Source: Rugalucina vietnamica (lineage: Eukaryota; Mollusca; Bivalvia; Lucinida; Lucinidae). Taken from it: a stretch of DNA of 64,000 bases. Of this stretch, positions 11,376-23,300 are shown in pieces. Within the stretch, counting starts at the first letter, position 1; each line of letters starts with the position of its first letter. The notes under the pieces are model-generated. The model did not search any database. It had not been told where the DNA came from and saw only the letters and a program-made list of their open reading frames with translations. The DNA lies in the NCBI GenBank assembly GCA_964017185.1, contig OZ024880.1, positions 40,638,329 to 40,702,328 of the forward strand. Direction: 5' to 3'. The translations under genes were made by a program, and so were the position numbers.

Positions 11376-12073
11376 ATACGGCTCGTCAAATTCCAACTGG
11401 TACGTCAAATTCCAGATGTTTATGTCAGCGCGTGCGTTTTGGCGGCTAAATTAGTTTTGTTGTTTTTTCTTGTTTTATTATACTTTAGCTAATGGTTTCA
11501 AAAGAAAATAATAATCAGCAGTCTTGTGTGGACCTCCACGCATCTGTACATACAGGTGTCATGGTCAGCTTATCCGTGGATTGGCGAAAACATTGCACGA
11601 AAGTCTTAAAATGGCACGTTTTCAGAAAACATCCATACTTTTTGCCAAATATCTCCAGAACTAGAAATAATTGAAAGTCGCATGCTCGAATATATATAGC
11701 TTAGTATCTATTTAAAAGCCTGGTTTAAGCTTTTATTCAAATTAATTACTACTATTGATAGCGCAGCTCATTCTTTTGAACCATGTGTGATTTTACATGA
11801 TACGAACCACGACAGTCGCTTTATACTTGAAAGACCAGACGGACAATAGATTTTGATACGTCAAATAACAGACGTAGACACGACTTTGGATACGTGTCGC
11901 ATCAGACGTGTTGAGTGCGATTATATCAAATACCCATGGCACCCTGGCATTGTTTGGCCTTCTTAAGCGGTCAACTTGGAAGTATACGTTCAAAAAATAA
12001 ATTGTATTTCTTGAATTGGAAATGTTATGGATGTCATACAGTTATAGATGGGTAAAGAGAAAATGGCCACCTT

Positions 12074-12300
12074 AAAGACACACGACATTGATTCACTATA
12101 TCAACATTTGCACAAAATGTTGAAACCGTAGAATCAACTTTAAGACACACATTGTTTAAATAATGTTAAAATAATGTTGTTTCGGTCAACCTTTAAACAT
12201 TGTTGAATCAATTCGATTCACTGAATCAACATTGATTCTACAACATTGTTTCAAAGTTGATTGAATCAACATTGGTTCGAAATTGTTTCAACTTTGTGTG
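12074..12300. repeat. AACATTGATTCA repeat cluster
   Basis: Some eight variants of AACATTG/CAATGTT and GAATCAAC/GTTGATTC are packed in both orientations within 230 bp. The cluster is flanked by ACACAC(A)-type motifs (TTAAAGACACACGACATTG; complement CAACTTTGTGTGTTTG). It resembles a small inverted-repeat MITE with internal sub-repeats. Confidence 0.55.
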
Positions 12301-12363
12301 TTTGCTGTTTTGTTTCCACTCAAACACAGTATAACTTTAAGAGTGATATAGTGGTCGGGGTTT

Positions 12364-12425
12364 GAAAAGGTACAAGCAGGCAAAGATCAGGAAAAGGCAT
12401 AATCAGAAAAAGATTCCCACCTGAT
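12364..12425 (-). mobile_element. very short 3'-end fragment of the RT element
   Basis: AAAAGGTACAAGCAGGCAAA at 12367 and AGAAAAAGATTCCCACCTG near 12408 match the shared 3' terminus of the RT-element family (compare 39733 onward). Only about 60 bp is present. A 5'-truncated piece anchored at the family's 3' end is what target-primed reverse transcription leaves. It is mirrored at about 15145-15210. Confidence 0.65.
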
Positions 12426-12649
12426 TGTCTCAATTCTTGATTCTTGGTTAATTTTATTTTAAAGGCGCTGATAGTCAACGACCTTAACCAAGGACTGTTG
12501 TGCGGTCATGTGATCATGTGAATGTGTAGTTAGTTCCCATCATCCTCCAGAGGTTGTGGGCTCGAACCCCGACCGACACATACGCGTGTCATGTTGATGA
12601 CTTTTGAGCCCCCGTACTCTGTGGCAGTATGCAGCATGCACAATATGTA

Positions 12650-12990
12650 CACCAGTATATGTATTTGAAGGTGGTCGGGTTGCGATATGGGCACTCACCC
12701 ATTGGGGGCTAAAGAAATAGATGGACTGCTTGTACATCCAGGTAAAGCTTATACACTACTAACCGACCATCTGATTACTGGGGAACCCCTCTGGTCTGAG
12801 CTTGCCCAAAACGTGGTTCAAGTCATACCATCCATACGTATAAGCATTTTTGGCTTAGTTGGATGGTTATATTTCAAGCACTTGTAGGATGTTATGACAT
12901 CCTCATTTTGCGTAAAAGTTCCATAGAAGCAACGTCCCGACATGACCTTATCTGTTGACTGGGACGTAAAGCGTCAATTCAAACAATCAA
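12650..12990 (+). repeat. dispersed repeat (GGTGGTCGGG..ACGTCCCGACATGACC family)
   Basis: It shares ordered blocks with 52.03-52.35 kb, and inverted with 25.10-25.42 kb: ACCGACCATCTGATTACTGG, TTAGTTGG(A/G)TGGTTATAT, GTCCCGACATGACCTT and TTGACTGGGACGTAAAGC. It is non-coding. A SINE-like origin is possible, but box positions do not fit a tRNA head. Confidence 0.65.
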
Positions 12991-13044
12991 AAACACATGT
13001 TTTTGTTCCGTTGGTATAAAAATTAAATTCCATCAAAGAAGCAC

Positions 13045-13386
13045 ATTGGCAAACAAATAAAACACAGGTTATGCCATGGTGTTTCTAGGGCGAAGACTCA
13101 ACCGAGCGAATGCATGAAGACACCTGATGCCTAACAACGCCCCTGGACATTGGCGCATAAGGAAACCAACAATCAGATTGAACCCTGGTATGCCCAGGCA
13201 CAGACTGCACAGTTCATTGGCAAACAAATAAAACACAGGTTATGCCATGGTGTTTCTAGGGCGAAGACTCAACCGAGCGAATGCATGAAGACACCTGATG
13301 CCTAACAACGCCCCTGGACATTGGCGCATAAGGAAACCAACAATCAGATTGAACCCTGGTATGCCCAGGCACAGACTGCACAGTTC
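13045..13386. repeat. 171-bp tandem duplication (two units)
   Basis: ATTGGCAAACAAATAAAACA begins at 13045 and again at 13216. The two 171-bp units are nearly identical and end before CAGTTCCGGCCC. The same two units appear in the right arm (14184-14525), so the tandem duplication came before palindrome A or was copied with it. Confidence 0.9.
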
Positions 13387-13552
13387 AGTTCCGGCCCATG
13401 CCATACAGAATTTATAATCAAAATTAGGGGTATGCATATAATTAAAGCTAGAAACAATGCGCTATTCCTAAATAATTCCCCGTCTAATGGCGCTTATACA
13501 TGTACGTGTACTGAGTTGCGTAGTGTTCTATTTGAATATTTACAATTGCTTT

Positions 13553-14019
13553 GCAGTAGCCATACATGTATCAGTTAAGTTATGTGGAATATTATCAAAT
13601 GTTCACACTATCTGCTTTCATTTTTTTCCCCAAATTTCTATATAGTCAAAAGTCCAATCAGCCTGGCCATCTTGAGTAAAAAAACGGCATATAAAATCGT
13701 TTAAAGACAGTCGTTTCACTTTATTACCTTTCCAAGTAATGTTTTATGGTTAGTAGCGATGGAAATTAAACCATATACTGACTATTGCCTAACAAAGAAG
13801 TGTTTTAGTAGACCCGTATCATAAACCGTCTGGAACTTTCCGTATCAGCCGTCTGTAATTTCACTTATCATATGGCATTCGTCCGTCTGTACTTTGGCGT
13901 ATTGTTTTTGTCGCCTAGCGACAGAATAAAACGATAAATACACTGTAAAAGTCGATTATCAATGATCCTTCAGATGGAGACTGAAAAAATGTAAGCCTAA
14001 ATAAGATTATACCATGAAA
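13553..14019. repeat. palindrome A spacer
   Basis: 467 bp between the arms with no internal inverted repeat of note, no ORF and no element seen elsewhere. Inner arm ends are ATTTACAATTGCT on the left and AGCAATTGTAAAT on the right. Confidence 0.85.
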
Positions 14020-14183
14020 AGCAATTGTAAATATTCAAATAGAACACTACGCAACTCAGTACACGTACATGTATAAGCGCCATTAGACGGGGAATTATTT
14101 AGGAATAGCGCATTGTTTCTAGCTTTAATTATATGCATACCCCTAATTTTGATTGTAAATTCTGTATGGCATGGGCCGGAACT

Positions 14184-14525
14184 GAACTGTGCAGTCTGTG
14201 CCTGGGCATACCAGGGTTCAATCTGATTGTTGGTTTCCTTATGCGCCAATGTCCAGGGGCGTTGTTAGGCATCAGGTGTCTTCATGCATTCGCTCGGTTG
14301 AGTCTTCGCCCTAGAAACACCATGGCATAACCTGTGTTTTATTTGTTTGCCAATGAACTGTGCAGTCTGTGCCTGGGCATACCAGGGTTCAATCTGATTG
14401 TTGGTTTCCTTATGCGCCAATGTCCAGGGGCGTTGTTAGGCATCAGGTGTCTTCATGCATTCGCTCGGTTGAGTCTTCGCCCTAGAAACACCATGGCATA
14501 ACCTGTGTTTTATTTGTTTGCCAAT
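14184..14525. repeat. 171-bp tandem duplication, mirror copy
   Basis: Inverted counterpart of 13045-13386, both units retained. Confidence 0.9.
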
Positions 14526-14581
14526 GTGCTTCTTTGATGGAATTTAATTTTTATACCAACGGAACAAAAACATGTGTTTTT

Positions 14582-14922
14582 GATTGTTTGAATTGACGCT
14601 TTACGTCCCAGTCAACAGATAAGGTCATGTCGGGACGTTGCTTCTATGGAACTTTTACGCAAAATGAGGATGTCATAACATCCTACAAGTGCTTGAAATA
14701 TAACCATCCAACTAAGCCAAAAATGCTTATACGTATGGATGGTATGACTTGAACCACGTTTTGGGCAAGCTCAGACCAGAGGGGTTCCCCAGTAATCAGA
14801 TGGTCGGTTAGTAGTGTATAAGCTTTACCTGGATGTACAAGCAGTCCATCTATTTCTTTAGCCCCCAATGGGTGAGTGCCCATATCGCAACCCGACCACC
14901 TTCAAATACATATACTGATGTA
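14582..14922 (-). repeat. dispersed repeat, mirror copy
   Basis: Inverted counterpart of 12650-12990. Downstream at 14985-15030 a GGGTTCGAGCCC motif resembles a B box, but no matching A box lies upstream at tRNA spacing. Confidence 0.6.
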
Positions 14923-15271
14923 CATATTGTGCATGCTGCATACTGCCACAGAGTACGGGGGCTCAAAAGTCATCAACATGACACGCGTATGTGTCGGTCG
15001 GGGTTCGAGCCCACAACCTCTGGAGGATGATGGGAACTAACTACACATTAACATGATCACATGACCGCACAACAGTCCTTGGTTAAGGTCGTTGACTATC
15101 AGCGCCTTTAAAATAAAATTAACCAAGAATCAAGAACTGAGACAATCAGGTGGGAATCTTTTTCTGATTATGCCTTTTCCTGATCTTTGTCTGCTTGTAC
15201 CTTTTCAAACCCCGACCACTATATCACTCTTAAAGTTATACTGTGTTTGAGTGGAAACAAAACAGCAAACA

Positions 15272-15497
15272 CACAAAGTTGAAACAATTTCGAACCAATG
15301 TTGATTCAATCAACTTTGAAACAATGTTGTAGAATCAATGTTGATTCAGTGAATCGAATTGATTCAACAATGTTTAAAGGTTGACCGAAACAACATTATT
15401 TTAACATTATTTAAACAATGTGTGTCTTAAAGTTGATTCTACGGTTTCAACATTTTGTGCAAATGTTGATATAGTGAATCAATGTCGTGTGTCTTTA
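15272..15497. repeat. AACATTGATTCA repeat cluster, mirror copy
   Basis: Inverted counterpart of 12074-12300, very similar in sequence. Confidence 0.55.
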
Positions 15498-16194
15498 AGG
15501 TGGCCATTTTCTCTTTACCCATCTATAACTGTATGACATCCATAACATTTCCAATTCAAAAAATACAATTTATTTTTTGAACGTATACTTCCAAGTTGAC
15601 CGCTTAAGAAGGCCAAACAATGCCAGGGTGCCATGGGTATTTGATATAATCGCACTCAACACGTCTGATGCGACACGTATCCAAAGTCGTGTCTACGTCT
15701 GTTATTTGACGTATCAAAATCTATTGTCCGTCTGGTCTTTCAAGTATAAAGCGACTGTCGTGGTTCGTATCATGTAAAATCACACATGGTTCAAAAGAAT
15801 GAGCTGCGCTATCAATAGTAGTAATTAATTTGAATAAAAGCTTAAACCAGGCTTTTAAATAGATACTAAGCTATATATATTCGAGCATGCGACTTTCAAT
15901 TATTTCTAGTTCTGGAGATATTTGGCAAAAAGTTTGGATGTTTTCTAAAACGTGCCATTTTAAGACTTTCGTGCAATGTTTTCGCCAATCCACGGATAAG
16001 CTGACCATGACACCTGTATGTACAGATGCGTGGAGGTCCACACAAGACTTGCTGATTATTATTTTCTTTTGAAACCATTAGCTAAAGTATAATAAAACAA
16101 GAAAAAACAACAAAACTAATTTAGCCGCCAAAACGCACGCGCTGACATAAACATCTTGAATTTGACGTACCAGTTGGAATTTGACGAGCCGTAT

Positions 16195-16972
16195 GTACGG
16201 TGTGAGAATGCTTATGCGTTAAATTCGGCAGAATAATTACCGAGCTATGTTGAATTGATTGCTCGGTAGTGCAGACCGTTGTTACAAGTTTACAGGCCGG
16301 TTTTTAGACAAACTCGCCGCGAAAATCGGTACCATGCTTAAATGCGACGCAGCAAAATATCAATTCAACCTTTATCGGATTGCGCATTTCAAACTGAGTA
16401 TTTTGTTGAAATTTGAGCAGAATGCCTCCACAAATAAGCATGAAACACGTGCATTCATAAATCGTTATGTCGACTTTTCCGTATGACGGCAACTTCTGAC
16501 GCAACGTCTCAATAAAATCCCGAACGCTGACCAAAACGCTACGCGTAAGTTGCGCATACGCTGAGTACGTTCTTCGCACGTTTAGCATACACTGCATACG
16601 TTCCGAGTACGCTGCTCGTAGGTTGGTTATGCGTTATGCATTGCTTCTCATACGCTAAACAAAAATCCAGGTGGGCTTTGGCGTATGACATCGTACTTAC
16701 AGGTAACGTTCATGAACTTATGCAAAACTTATTCGTTTCGTACGCCTAACTTATGAGTAACGTATTATCAGTACGTCTGCGTACGTTGGAAATTGTGCAT
16801 GCGCAAAATTCTGGACGTACACGACGTACGACAACGTATGCCAGCGTATTGTAGCGTACCCGTAACTTATGCAAAACTTATGCCGAACGTATTCAACGTA
16901 CACCAAAGTATGGACAAAATATCTCATACGTCGACATACGTTGGCGCTTTACTCTGTGGTGTGAGCACCCCT
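16195..16972. repeat. ACGTA/CATACG motif-rich element, mirror copy
   Basis: Inverted counterpart of 10598-11375. Confidence 0.5.
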
Positions 16973-18278
16973 TTACGTACATGTATAACCTGAACAGCCA
17001 ACGACGCAGTGGTTAATCTCTAAGATTATCAATACGTAAAAATGTAAATATTATGTATAGAAAGTAACCAAAGTTAAATACAGCTTAATCGCAAAGTTCA
17101 AGGTCTTAACTTTCAAACTGCATAAGTTGATGCCGTGGAGCGATTTCCATGAGATACTTACAGGCAAACTCCAGTATCACAAGACAGTTCAAAAGTAAGA
17201 AATTGCCGAGGTTACAAAATGATATTACATGTACACGTTTTAATAAGCATCGCCGAGTAAATCAAATGTTTACAGCATCGCCATTATAGGTTATAACTGG
17301 CGAAATATTCTAGACTTTGAGAGACGAAAGTTTCAAATGATTTTCGGCTAAACTTCGAACAACTGTATTAAATGCAAATATACGAAACATAAGTTTCAAC
17401 TCTTCATGTGCAAAATCATGACGCTCTTCAAACAGCCCAGTTATAATAGCGATGCTTCAATTATATTTCGAAAATTAAAGTGGCTTTTGCCATGTATACA
17501 GTTTGTCAAGAAGCTCATTTATAATTATGGTGCCTAGTCAAAACGTGGTTGCACTTGCAAGGAACTGAGCAACTGAGCAATATACATACATGTATACACA
17601 CATATATATATAATAGCCGCCTACATGTACAAAGTTTCCAGATTTTTGAGGTCATTATCATGACCTTACAAGTATGTTCAAATTCTTCACACTCGACTCC
17701 CCAAGTTTGTATTTTATAGACTGCGCTCTCCCCCTTCTCACGAGGAAAAAGTTACATACAATTCTATAATATATGAGCATTACGACATAGGGGATGCGAT
17801 ACCCTAGGCGTCTGTATACGTTTCATGAACATATATGACTTTAATGTATAGCTAGTGGAACGAAAAAAAAATTCTTCTTCTTAAAACATGAATGACATAC
17901 CATTAAATGACTGATTCGTATGTAGAAAGAATAAATAATGGGTGAATCGCCCTCGCCGAGGCGGTATAAAACTTGCGATTACGACATTTACATGGTTAAA
18001 TTTCGACATGTAATATTGAATGCATGTAACCAAAAGCTTAACAGTAAAACCTCAAAAATAGGCCTGCTCTGTTGAGGGGGCCATGGTGCATTGCCTCACA
18101 GAATCCAGAAGTCGGAAGACGCTAACAACGGCAAAGATCCGTAACACCGCTGCATGCGTTGAAATGGAATGCACAAATGATGTACAGTGTAAATATACAC
18201 ACAAGTGAAACCAACCAGCATACCAGTTCTCGTGACTCCAGTTTAAATGCACGTATCATGAGATGAGAATGATTAATG

Positions 18279-18306
18279 AAAAAAAAAAAAAACAAAAAAA
18301 AAAAAG

Positions 18307-18343
<37 letters not shown>
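18279..18343. repeat. poly-A tract, mirror of 9224-9291
   Basis: The A run has two interruptions, against one in the left arm. The palindrome arms have thus changed independently at this unstable site. Confidence 0.95.
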
Positions 18344-18345
<2 letters not shown>

Positions 18346-18823
18346 GAAACCAACTAGCATACCAGCTCTTGTGGTTCCAGCTAAAATGCATGTGTCATGA
18401 TATGAGGAAAAATGCACTGAAATGAGATGACAAAAATGAAATAGCCTAAGAACCACAGAGTTTCCTATAACACACAGCTGCACTTAAAAGAAAATTGAAG
18501 CCATGCACCTTAACGCGCATGCATCTCCACACGGACAAGCTACGCCCAGGATTTCCCCACGAACCAAAGTCATCCACACGGCCGGAACATGCACACATAA
18601 TTGAAATCCATGGCAAGTACTAATTAATACGGAAAAAATACTGATTGAAAATAATTATATCATGTACAACATGTACTAGTTGCAGGAAAAAGCATGTAAA
18701 TATGAAAAATAAAATAATGCGTCAATATCAATGAAAATAATTAAAAATCACATGATACATGTATGGTGGAAATACGGGCAGATGAAACGTTGTATCAATG
18801 GGAACTATGAGGTAACTCTTTAT

Positions 18824-19059
18824 TGAGCCGCATCATGGGAAAACCAACAATCTGCATAGGCGAAAACAAAGACGCAGATCAGTTTCGCGGTAACCGCGAA
18901 GCTGATCAGCGCCTTTGTTTTCGCTACACGGATAGTATACTTCCTCTTCTTCCTCAATCCGAAATTTCAAGCACCTAGCCTGCTTCTGTGACTATACAGC
19001 CTGATTTGTGTCGGACCTGTTCGGAAACCACAGTTTTGGTTTTCCCACGAGGCGGCTCA
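18824..19059 (-). mobile_element. 236-bp TGAGCCGC MITE, mirror copy
   Basis: Inverted counterpart of 8508-8743, same length. Confidence 0.8.
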
Positions 19060-19865
19060 TATGTGTCCATCAAGTTGAGCATCATATAACTTAGTTTCAG
19101 ACAGAAAAATAGACTGAAAATCAATGGATTTATATTTTTTCTTTGTTTGCATATGAACCAAAAAAACACTTCTTTTTGTGGTCAATATACCTGGAGAAAG
19201 TGATTTTGACCCCTTTATCTTTACAAATAAATATAGTAGGTCATTGATGATTCGTATAAAAACATCAGGGTCGGCTGGTTACGCATTTTTGTAAACTGAA
19301 TGGTAAACAGTTGCATGCATTTGAAATCTTTTGGTCTAAATATATTTTCGAAGTCTAAATCACGAATGAAAACGAAACAAATTATGAATTGCTGAAGAAT
19401 CAGCATAAAAATACTAATAAAATGACAAGTACATACAAGGGGCGATCGAACGGAAGAATGATTAAAAATCCTTATAAATGTGAAGTAATGCCCGTAGACA
19501 ACGAATAAACGAATAGTAAAATGAATGAACGAAAGAAGAAAAGAAGGAGGGGACACATTGGAATGAATGAATGAGTGAATGAATGAACTCGTCGGACTGA
19601 AAATGAGATATCGTATTTTCGTTGTAAATTGTCTGAATAATTGTTAAATATTTTCAGATAACTGTCAGTAATAAATTTTGAGACAACTGTCAGTAATAAA
19701 TATACATACAAAAGAGCAAATTATTGGGATAGGGGACGTAAATCGAACTTTCCTACACCAATTCTTCAGATAAGATTTCACTTTCATAGTGATATGGTGT
19801 CGGTTAGTGGTTTTAGGTCCCGGTCAACAATGTTTCAGTCATGTAGAAACGGAGCTTCTGAGCGT

Positions 19866-19966
19866 GCGAAAACAAAGACGCTGATCAGCTGTAAAGTTAC
19901 AGTGCAGCTGATCTGCGTCTATGTTTTCGCATGGGCAGTTTGTTGGTTTTATTATGCGGTGGCTCA
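19866..19966 (-). mobile_element. truncated TGAGCCGC MITE at the A/B junction
   Basis: Only the hairpin half of the MITE is present (GCGAAAACAAAGACGCTGAT through to GCGGTGGCTCA at 19966). The full-length counterpart is 57839-58059, at the other outer edge of palindrome B. The missing half is replaced by the end of palindrome A. The rearrangement breakpoint therefore lies inside, or at the foot of, a 70-bp hairpin. Confidence 0.8.
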
Positions 19967-20231
19967 ATAATCTGATATTTTGCTATATATTTTCAAAGCA
20001 ACAAAACCAATCACATTCAGGTATGGTGCATCTTATACATATATACATGTAACATATCGGTATTTTTTAAACATTTTTTACACTTCGTGGTTAAAAATTC
20101 TTTTGGAAAATTTCACATTTCAGTACTTTCCGTCATTATGTCTTAGTTTTGTATTAAGTTTAATAGACACAAGCAAGAAAACAAAAAGAGAAACCTCTGA
20201 AAATAAGTTTCTAGTTGTATTGGTATAAAAT

Positions 20232-22037
20232 ACGGAAGCGTATATGTGCACCGTGTTGTTGCTTTAGTTGGCATCATCTCGACTTTGCGTTTGTCGATTT
20301 GTATAGTTGATCTACCACATCTCGACAAATTAATGTCTAGATGTCCAGTTAAAATGACACAAAGCGATATACTTTCATTCTGATAGGATTTAAAGTCGCA
20401 ATAATCTTCTCGGATAATCGAATTGATTATGTTAATCGTCTAGAATTATCTTGTAAAACATTATCATAGTGTTATCTTTATTTAAATAATGCAACTTCTA
20501 GAGATGATTATGTCGAAATAACACATTGTAACGAAACAGTTTGAAATAAATTTCGCACCGATCAGAGTTATATTGCAATATACTTCTCGACTTATCCAAC
20601 TGATTTTACTAGTCGATACAAGTTAAATTGTATAATAACATGATACCAGTAGGGCACCAGTAGATACCTGTAGCATACAACAACTGAAAGTAAGGTATCG
20701 GTTGGTACCTCTCGCAAACAACAACTGACTGGCAGGTACCTGTAGACTACCAGAACTGATAATAGGGTAGCGGTATATACCTGTAGGCTACATATACCTA
20801 CCCCTGGTCGTTCGTCTCTCACTTATGAGAAAGACCCGTGTAGCATACAAAAACTGACAGTATGGTGTCGGTTGGTACATCTCACATACAACAACTGACC
20901 GGCAGGTACCTGTAGCATACCACAGTTGACAGTATGGTACCTGTAGTTGCCTGTAGCCTACCACAACTGAAAGTGGGATATCGGTCAGTACCTTTAGCCT
21001 ACCACAACTGGTAGTAGGGTACCAACAGGTACCTCTAGCCTATCACAAATGATAGAAAGGCTAGAGTTACCGGCCGGTATGCTTCAGTTATGGTAGTCTA
21101 CATGTACCTATTGGTATCCTACTATCAGTTGTGGTAGGCTACATATACCTACCCCTGCTCGTTCGTCTCTCACTTATGAGAAAGACCATCATTATTTCTT
21201 GAATAGGTTCGTGTGTGTTCTTTGATGGCTGACTAGGCCAATTCTGGCTCTAAACTGTCGGTTGCAAGTAGAGCAAGTCAATGTCATGGTATCAGCATGT
21301 ACCTACCGGTATCGTACTGTCAGCTGTGGTAGGCTACAGTTACCTACCAATATATTTCTATCAATAATTATTGTGATAGGCTAGAGGTACCTGTTGGTAC
21401 CCTACTATCAGTTGTGATAGACTAAAGGTACTGGCCGATATCCTACTTTCAGTTGTGGTAGGCTACAGGAAACTACAGGTATACTACTGTCAACTGTAGT
21501 AGGCTACAGGTATATACCGATACCCTATTGTCAGTTCTGGTAGTCTACATGTACCTGCCAGTCCGATGCCTTACTTTCAGTTGTTGTATGCTACAGGTAT
21601 CTACTGGTGCCCTACTGGTTTTATTATGTTATTATACAACTTAACTTATATCGACTAATAAAATGAGTTGGATAAGTCGAGAAGTATATTGCAATATAAC
21701 TCTGATCGGTGCGAAATTTATATCAAACTGTTTCGTTACAATGTGTTATTTCGACATAATCATCTCTAGAAGTTGCATTATTTAAATAAAGATAACACTA
21801 TGATAATGTTTTACAAGATAATTCTAGACGATTAACATATTAATCAATTCGATTATCGAGAAGATTATTGCAACTTTAAATTCTATCAGAATGAAAGTAT
21901 ATCGAGTTGTGTCATTTTAACTCGACATCTAGACATTAATTTGTCGAGTTTTGGTAGATCAACTAAACAAATCGACAAACGCAAAGTCGAGATGATGCCA
22001 ACTAAAGCAATAATACGGTGCACATATGCGCTTCCGT
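20232..22037. mobile_element. 1,806-bp foldback transposon, AAAAT target duplication
   Basis: The element runs from ACGGAAGCG to CGCTTCCGT. It is flanked by AAAAT at 20227-20231 and 22038-22042. The opposite palindrome arm has the empty site (about 57487-57510), reading, complemented, GGTATAAAATAGTATTGG, with one AAAAT. The inverted ends match for about 400 bp (TGGCATCATCTCGACTTTGC, TCTAGAATTATCTTGTAAAA). The middle is a minisatellite of roughly 41-bp units of the type TGTAGCCTACCACAACTGAC, arranged mostly one way before about 21137 and the other way after it. No transposase ORF, so it is non-autonomous. The superfamily is undetermined. Confidence 0.92.
20640..21625. repeat. inverted minisatellite inside the foldback element
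   Basis: About twenty degenerate units near 41 bp carry GTAGSCTACC, CAACTGA(C/A)AGTA and GGTACC(T)G motifs. The orientation flips near the element centre. A 40-bp piece containing TCGTTCGTCTCTCACTTATG occurs twice in direct orientation (about 20805 and 21160). Confidence 0.8.
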
Positions 22038-22609
22038 AAAATAGTATTGGAGAAATAAATTGAATTGTATTACTAATAATAAGAAAGAAATTCTGTATTA
22101 CATAAGTTTTTATAGACAGATAAAGGTTTCGCTTATCAGTATTAGAAAAAGGATGCCCATAAAGACACCAAATTTTGAAACGTAGTAAAAAAGAAGGTTA
22201 TCATTTCATAAATTGCAAATAAAATTACAAACCGTTACCCATGGTTCCTTGTGGAATCTTTGAAACTCGACTATATCAGTTACTATTTTATGAATGAATT
22301 GGGCTATACACTGAAAGAGAATTATAAGAGGCCACTTTTCAAACTTATTTTTTCTAAGCGATTTTTGGAGTTGCGCGCCTTTCAAATGACTTCAGTTTCA
22401 AAGTGTTTAGAAAGGATGTTCTTTCACTAAATGCGTTTTTTGTGTAAATGTGAAAACAAAAAAAAAACACAATATCTTTTAATAAAAATTGTTTGAAGCA
22501 CAATATTTATTGAAATGAGGAACGGATGTCATCAAAGGCACCCTTTTGGCATGGAAAAATATCAAACATTCGAATTTTCTACGCTTGGATTTTTTTTAAA
22601 AAAAAAAAA

Positions 22610-23300
22610 AAAGGTTCAAATAGGCTATGATCAGGAAATTACGCAATCAGAAAGAAATTCCCACTCCATAAACCGAGGGGTGGGAAAAAACTAAAATAAC
22701 ACTTAGGTACTTATACCAAAAAAAAACATATAGTAAGCCGAGTAAGCAGTTATTCCCCAAAAGGCGGCCATTCAGTTACCTGAACTGAACTAAAATATGA
22801 AAACGTACATAAGGCTTCAACAGCACAAAAATTCGACTCCAAAACACAAAACAATTAGAACCACAACAGACGTATTGCCTTGGAACGATCAGTAATATAA
22901 AATTACTGGGAGGGGGGAGGGCTTAAACCCTAATCTCACCCTCATCTTCTGCAGTGGTTCACAAAATTTAGTAAGTTGTTCTGACCTCATGGTGAATATC
23001 TAACTAGTCAATGAATCATTAAGGACAAACGAATAAATCATGATAATCGCCCTGGTGAATCAAAAACGAGGACTAAACAGATTGAGTAAGCTGCCCGACG
23101 ATGGAGATCCCTGGACGCCGAATAACTTACTGAAACCGTAGCAAAAGAAAATTAACAGTTGAACCCCGGTGGGCCAAGCAACAGACAAGAAGCTCCGGCT
23201 CCAACCAACTAAAATGAATAGCTTTATGTTGGGGCCATCATAGAGTCTAACGCCCGACCAACCGGCGTGCAATTAACGAAGGCAGCGTAGTTATTAGCCT
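22610..23300 (-). mobile_element. 5'-truncated RT-element 3' end (about 690 bp)
   Basis: It runs on the minus strand from just after the RT ORF end to the family 3' terminus. Shared blocks are GCGTGCAATTAACG, AGAAGCTCCGGCTCCAACCA, CTGCCCGACGATGGAGATCC and CTTCTGCAGTGGTTCA. The terminal GGTTCAAATAGGC is preceded by a run of about 14 A. It is more diverged than the copy attached to the intact ORF. Mirror at 56230-56925. Confidence 0.75.

Larger units (their letters stand above)
7714..13552 (+). repeat. palindrome A, left arm (about 5.84 kb)
   Basis: This segment is the reverse complement of 14020-19867 with only scattered substitutions and short indels. For example, about 18 bp near 19.27 kb is absent at 8.29 kb. 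By eye, identity over the parts compared is in the high nineties per cent. The arm contains a MITE, poly-T, an ACGTA-rich element, an AACATTG repeat cluster, a 171-bp tandem duplication and several dispersed repeats, but no supported gene. The left boundary cuts a longer repeat that continues to 7.56 kb. Confidence 0.95.
14020..19867 (-). repeat. palindrome A, right arm (about 5.85 kb)
   Basis: Reverse complement of 7714-13552. It ends at CTGAGCGTGC, where the next two bases (GC of GCGAAAAC) already belong to the truncated MITE that opens palindrome B. The left arm continues past this point in its repeat family (CTAACTAGTACTCTTCGG), but the right arm does not. The breakpoint is therefore sharp, with about 2 bp of shared sequence. 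Confidence 0.95.

Noticed and set aside
12540..12610. tRNA-like B box (GGTTCGAGCCC complement) in arm A
   Set aside because: No A box at proper spacing and no cloverleaf could be drawn.
7714..19867. Palindrome A as one giant Polinton/Maverick-type transposon with long inverted ends
   Set aside because: No integrase, polymerase B, capsid or protease ORF in the 467-bp spacer or the arms, and no target duplication at the edges.
20640..21625. CRISPR-like regular repeats
   Set aside because: Units are contiguous and degenerate with no unique spacers, the orientation flips at the centre, and the context is eukaryotic.
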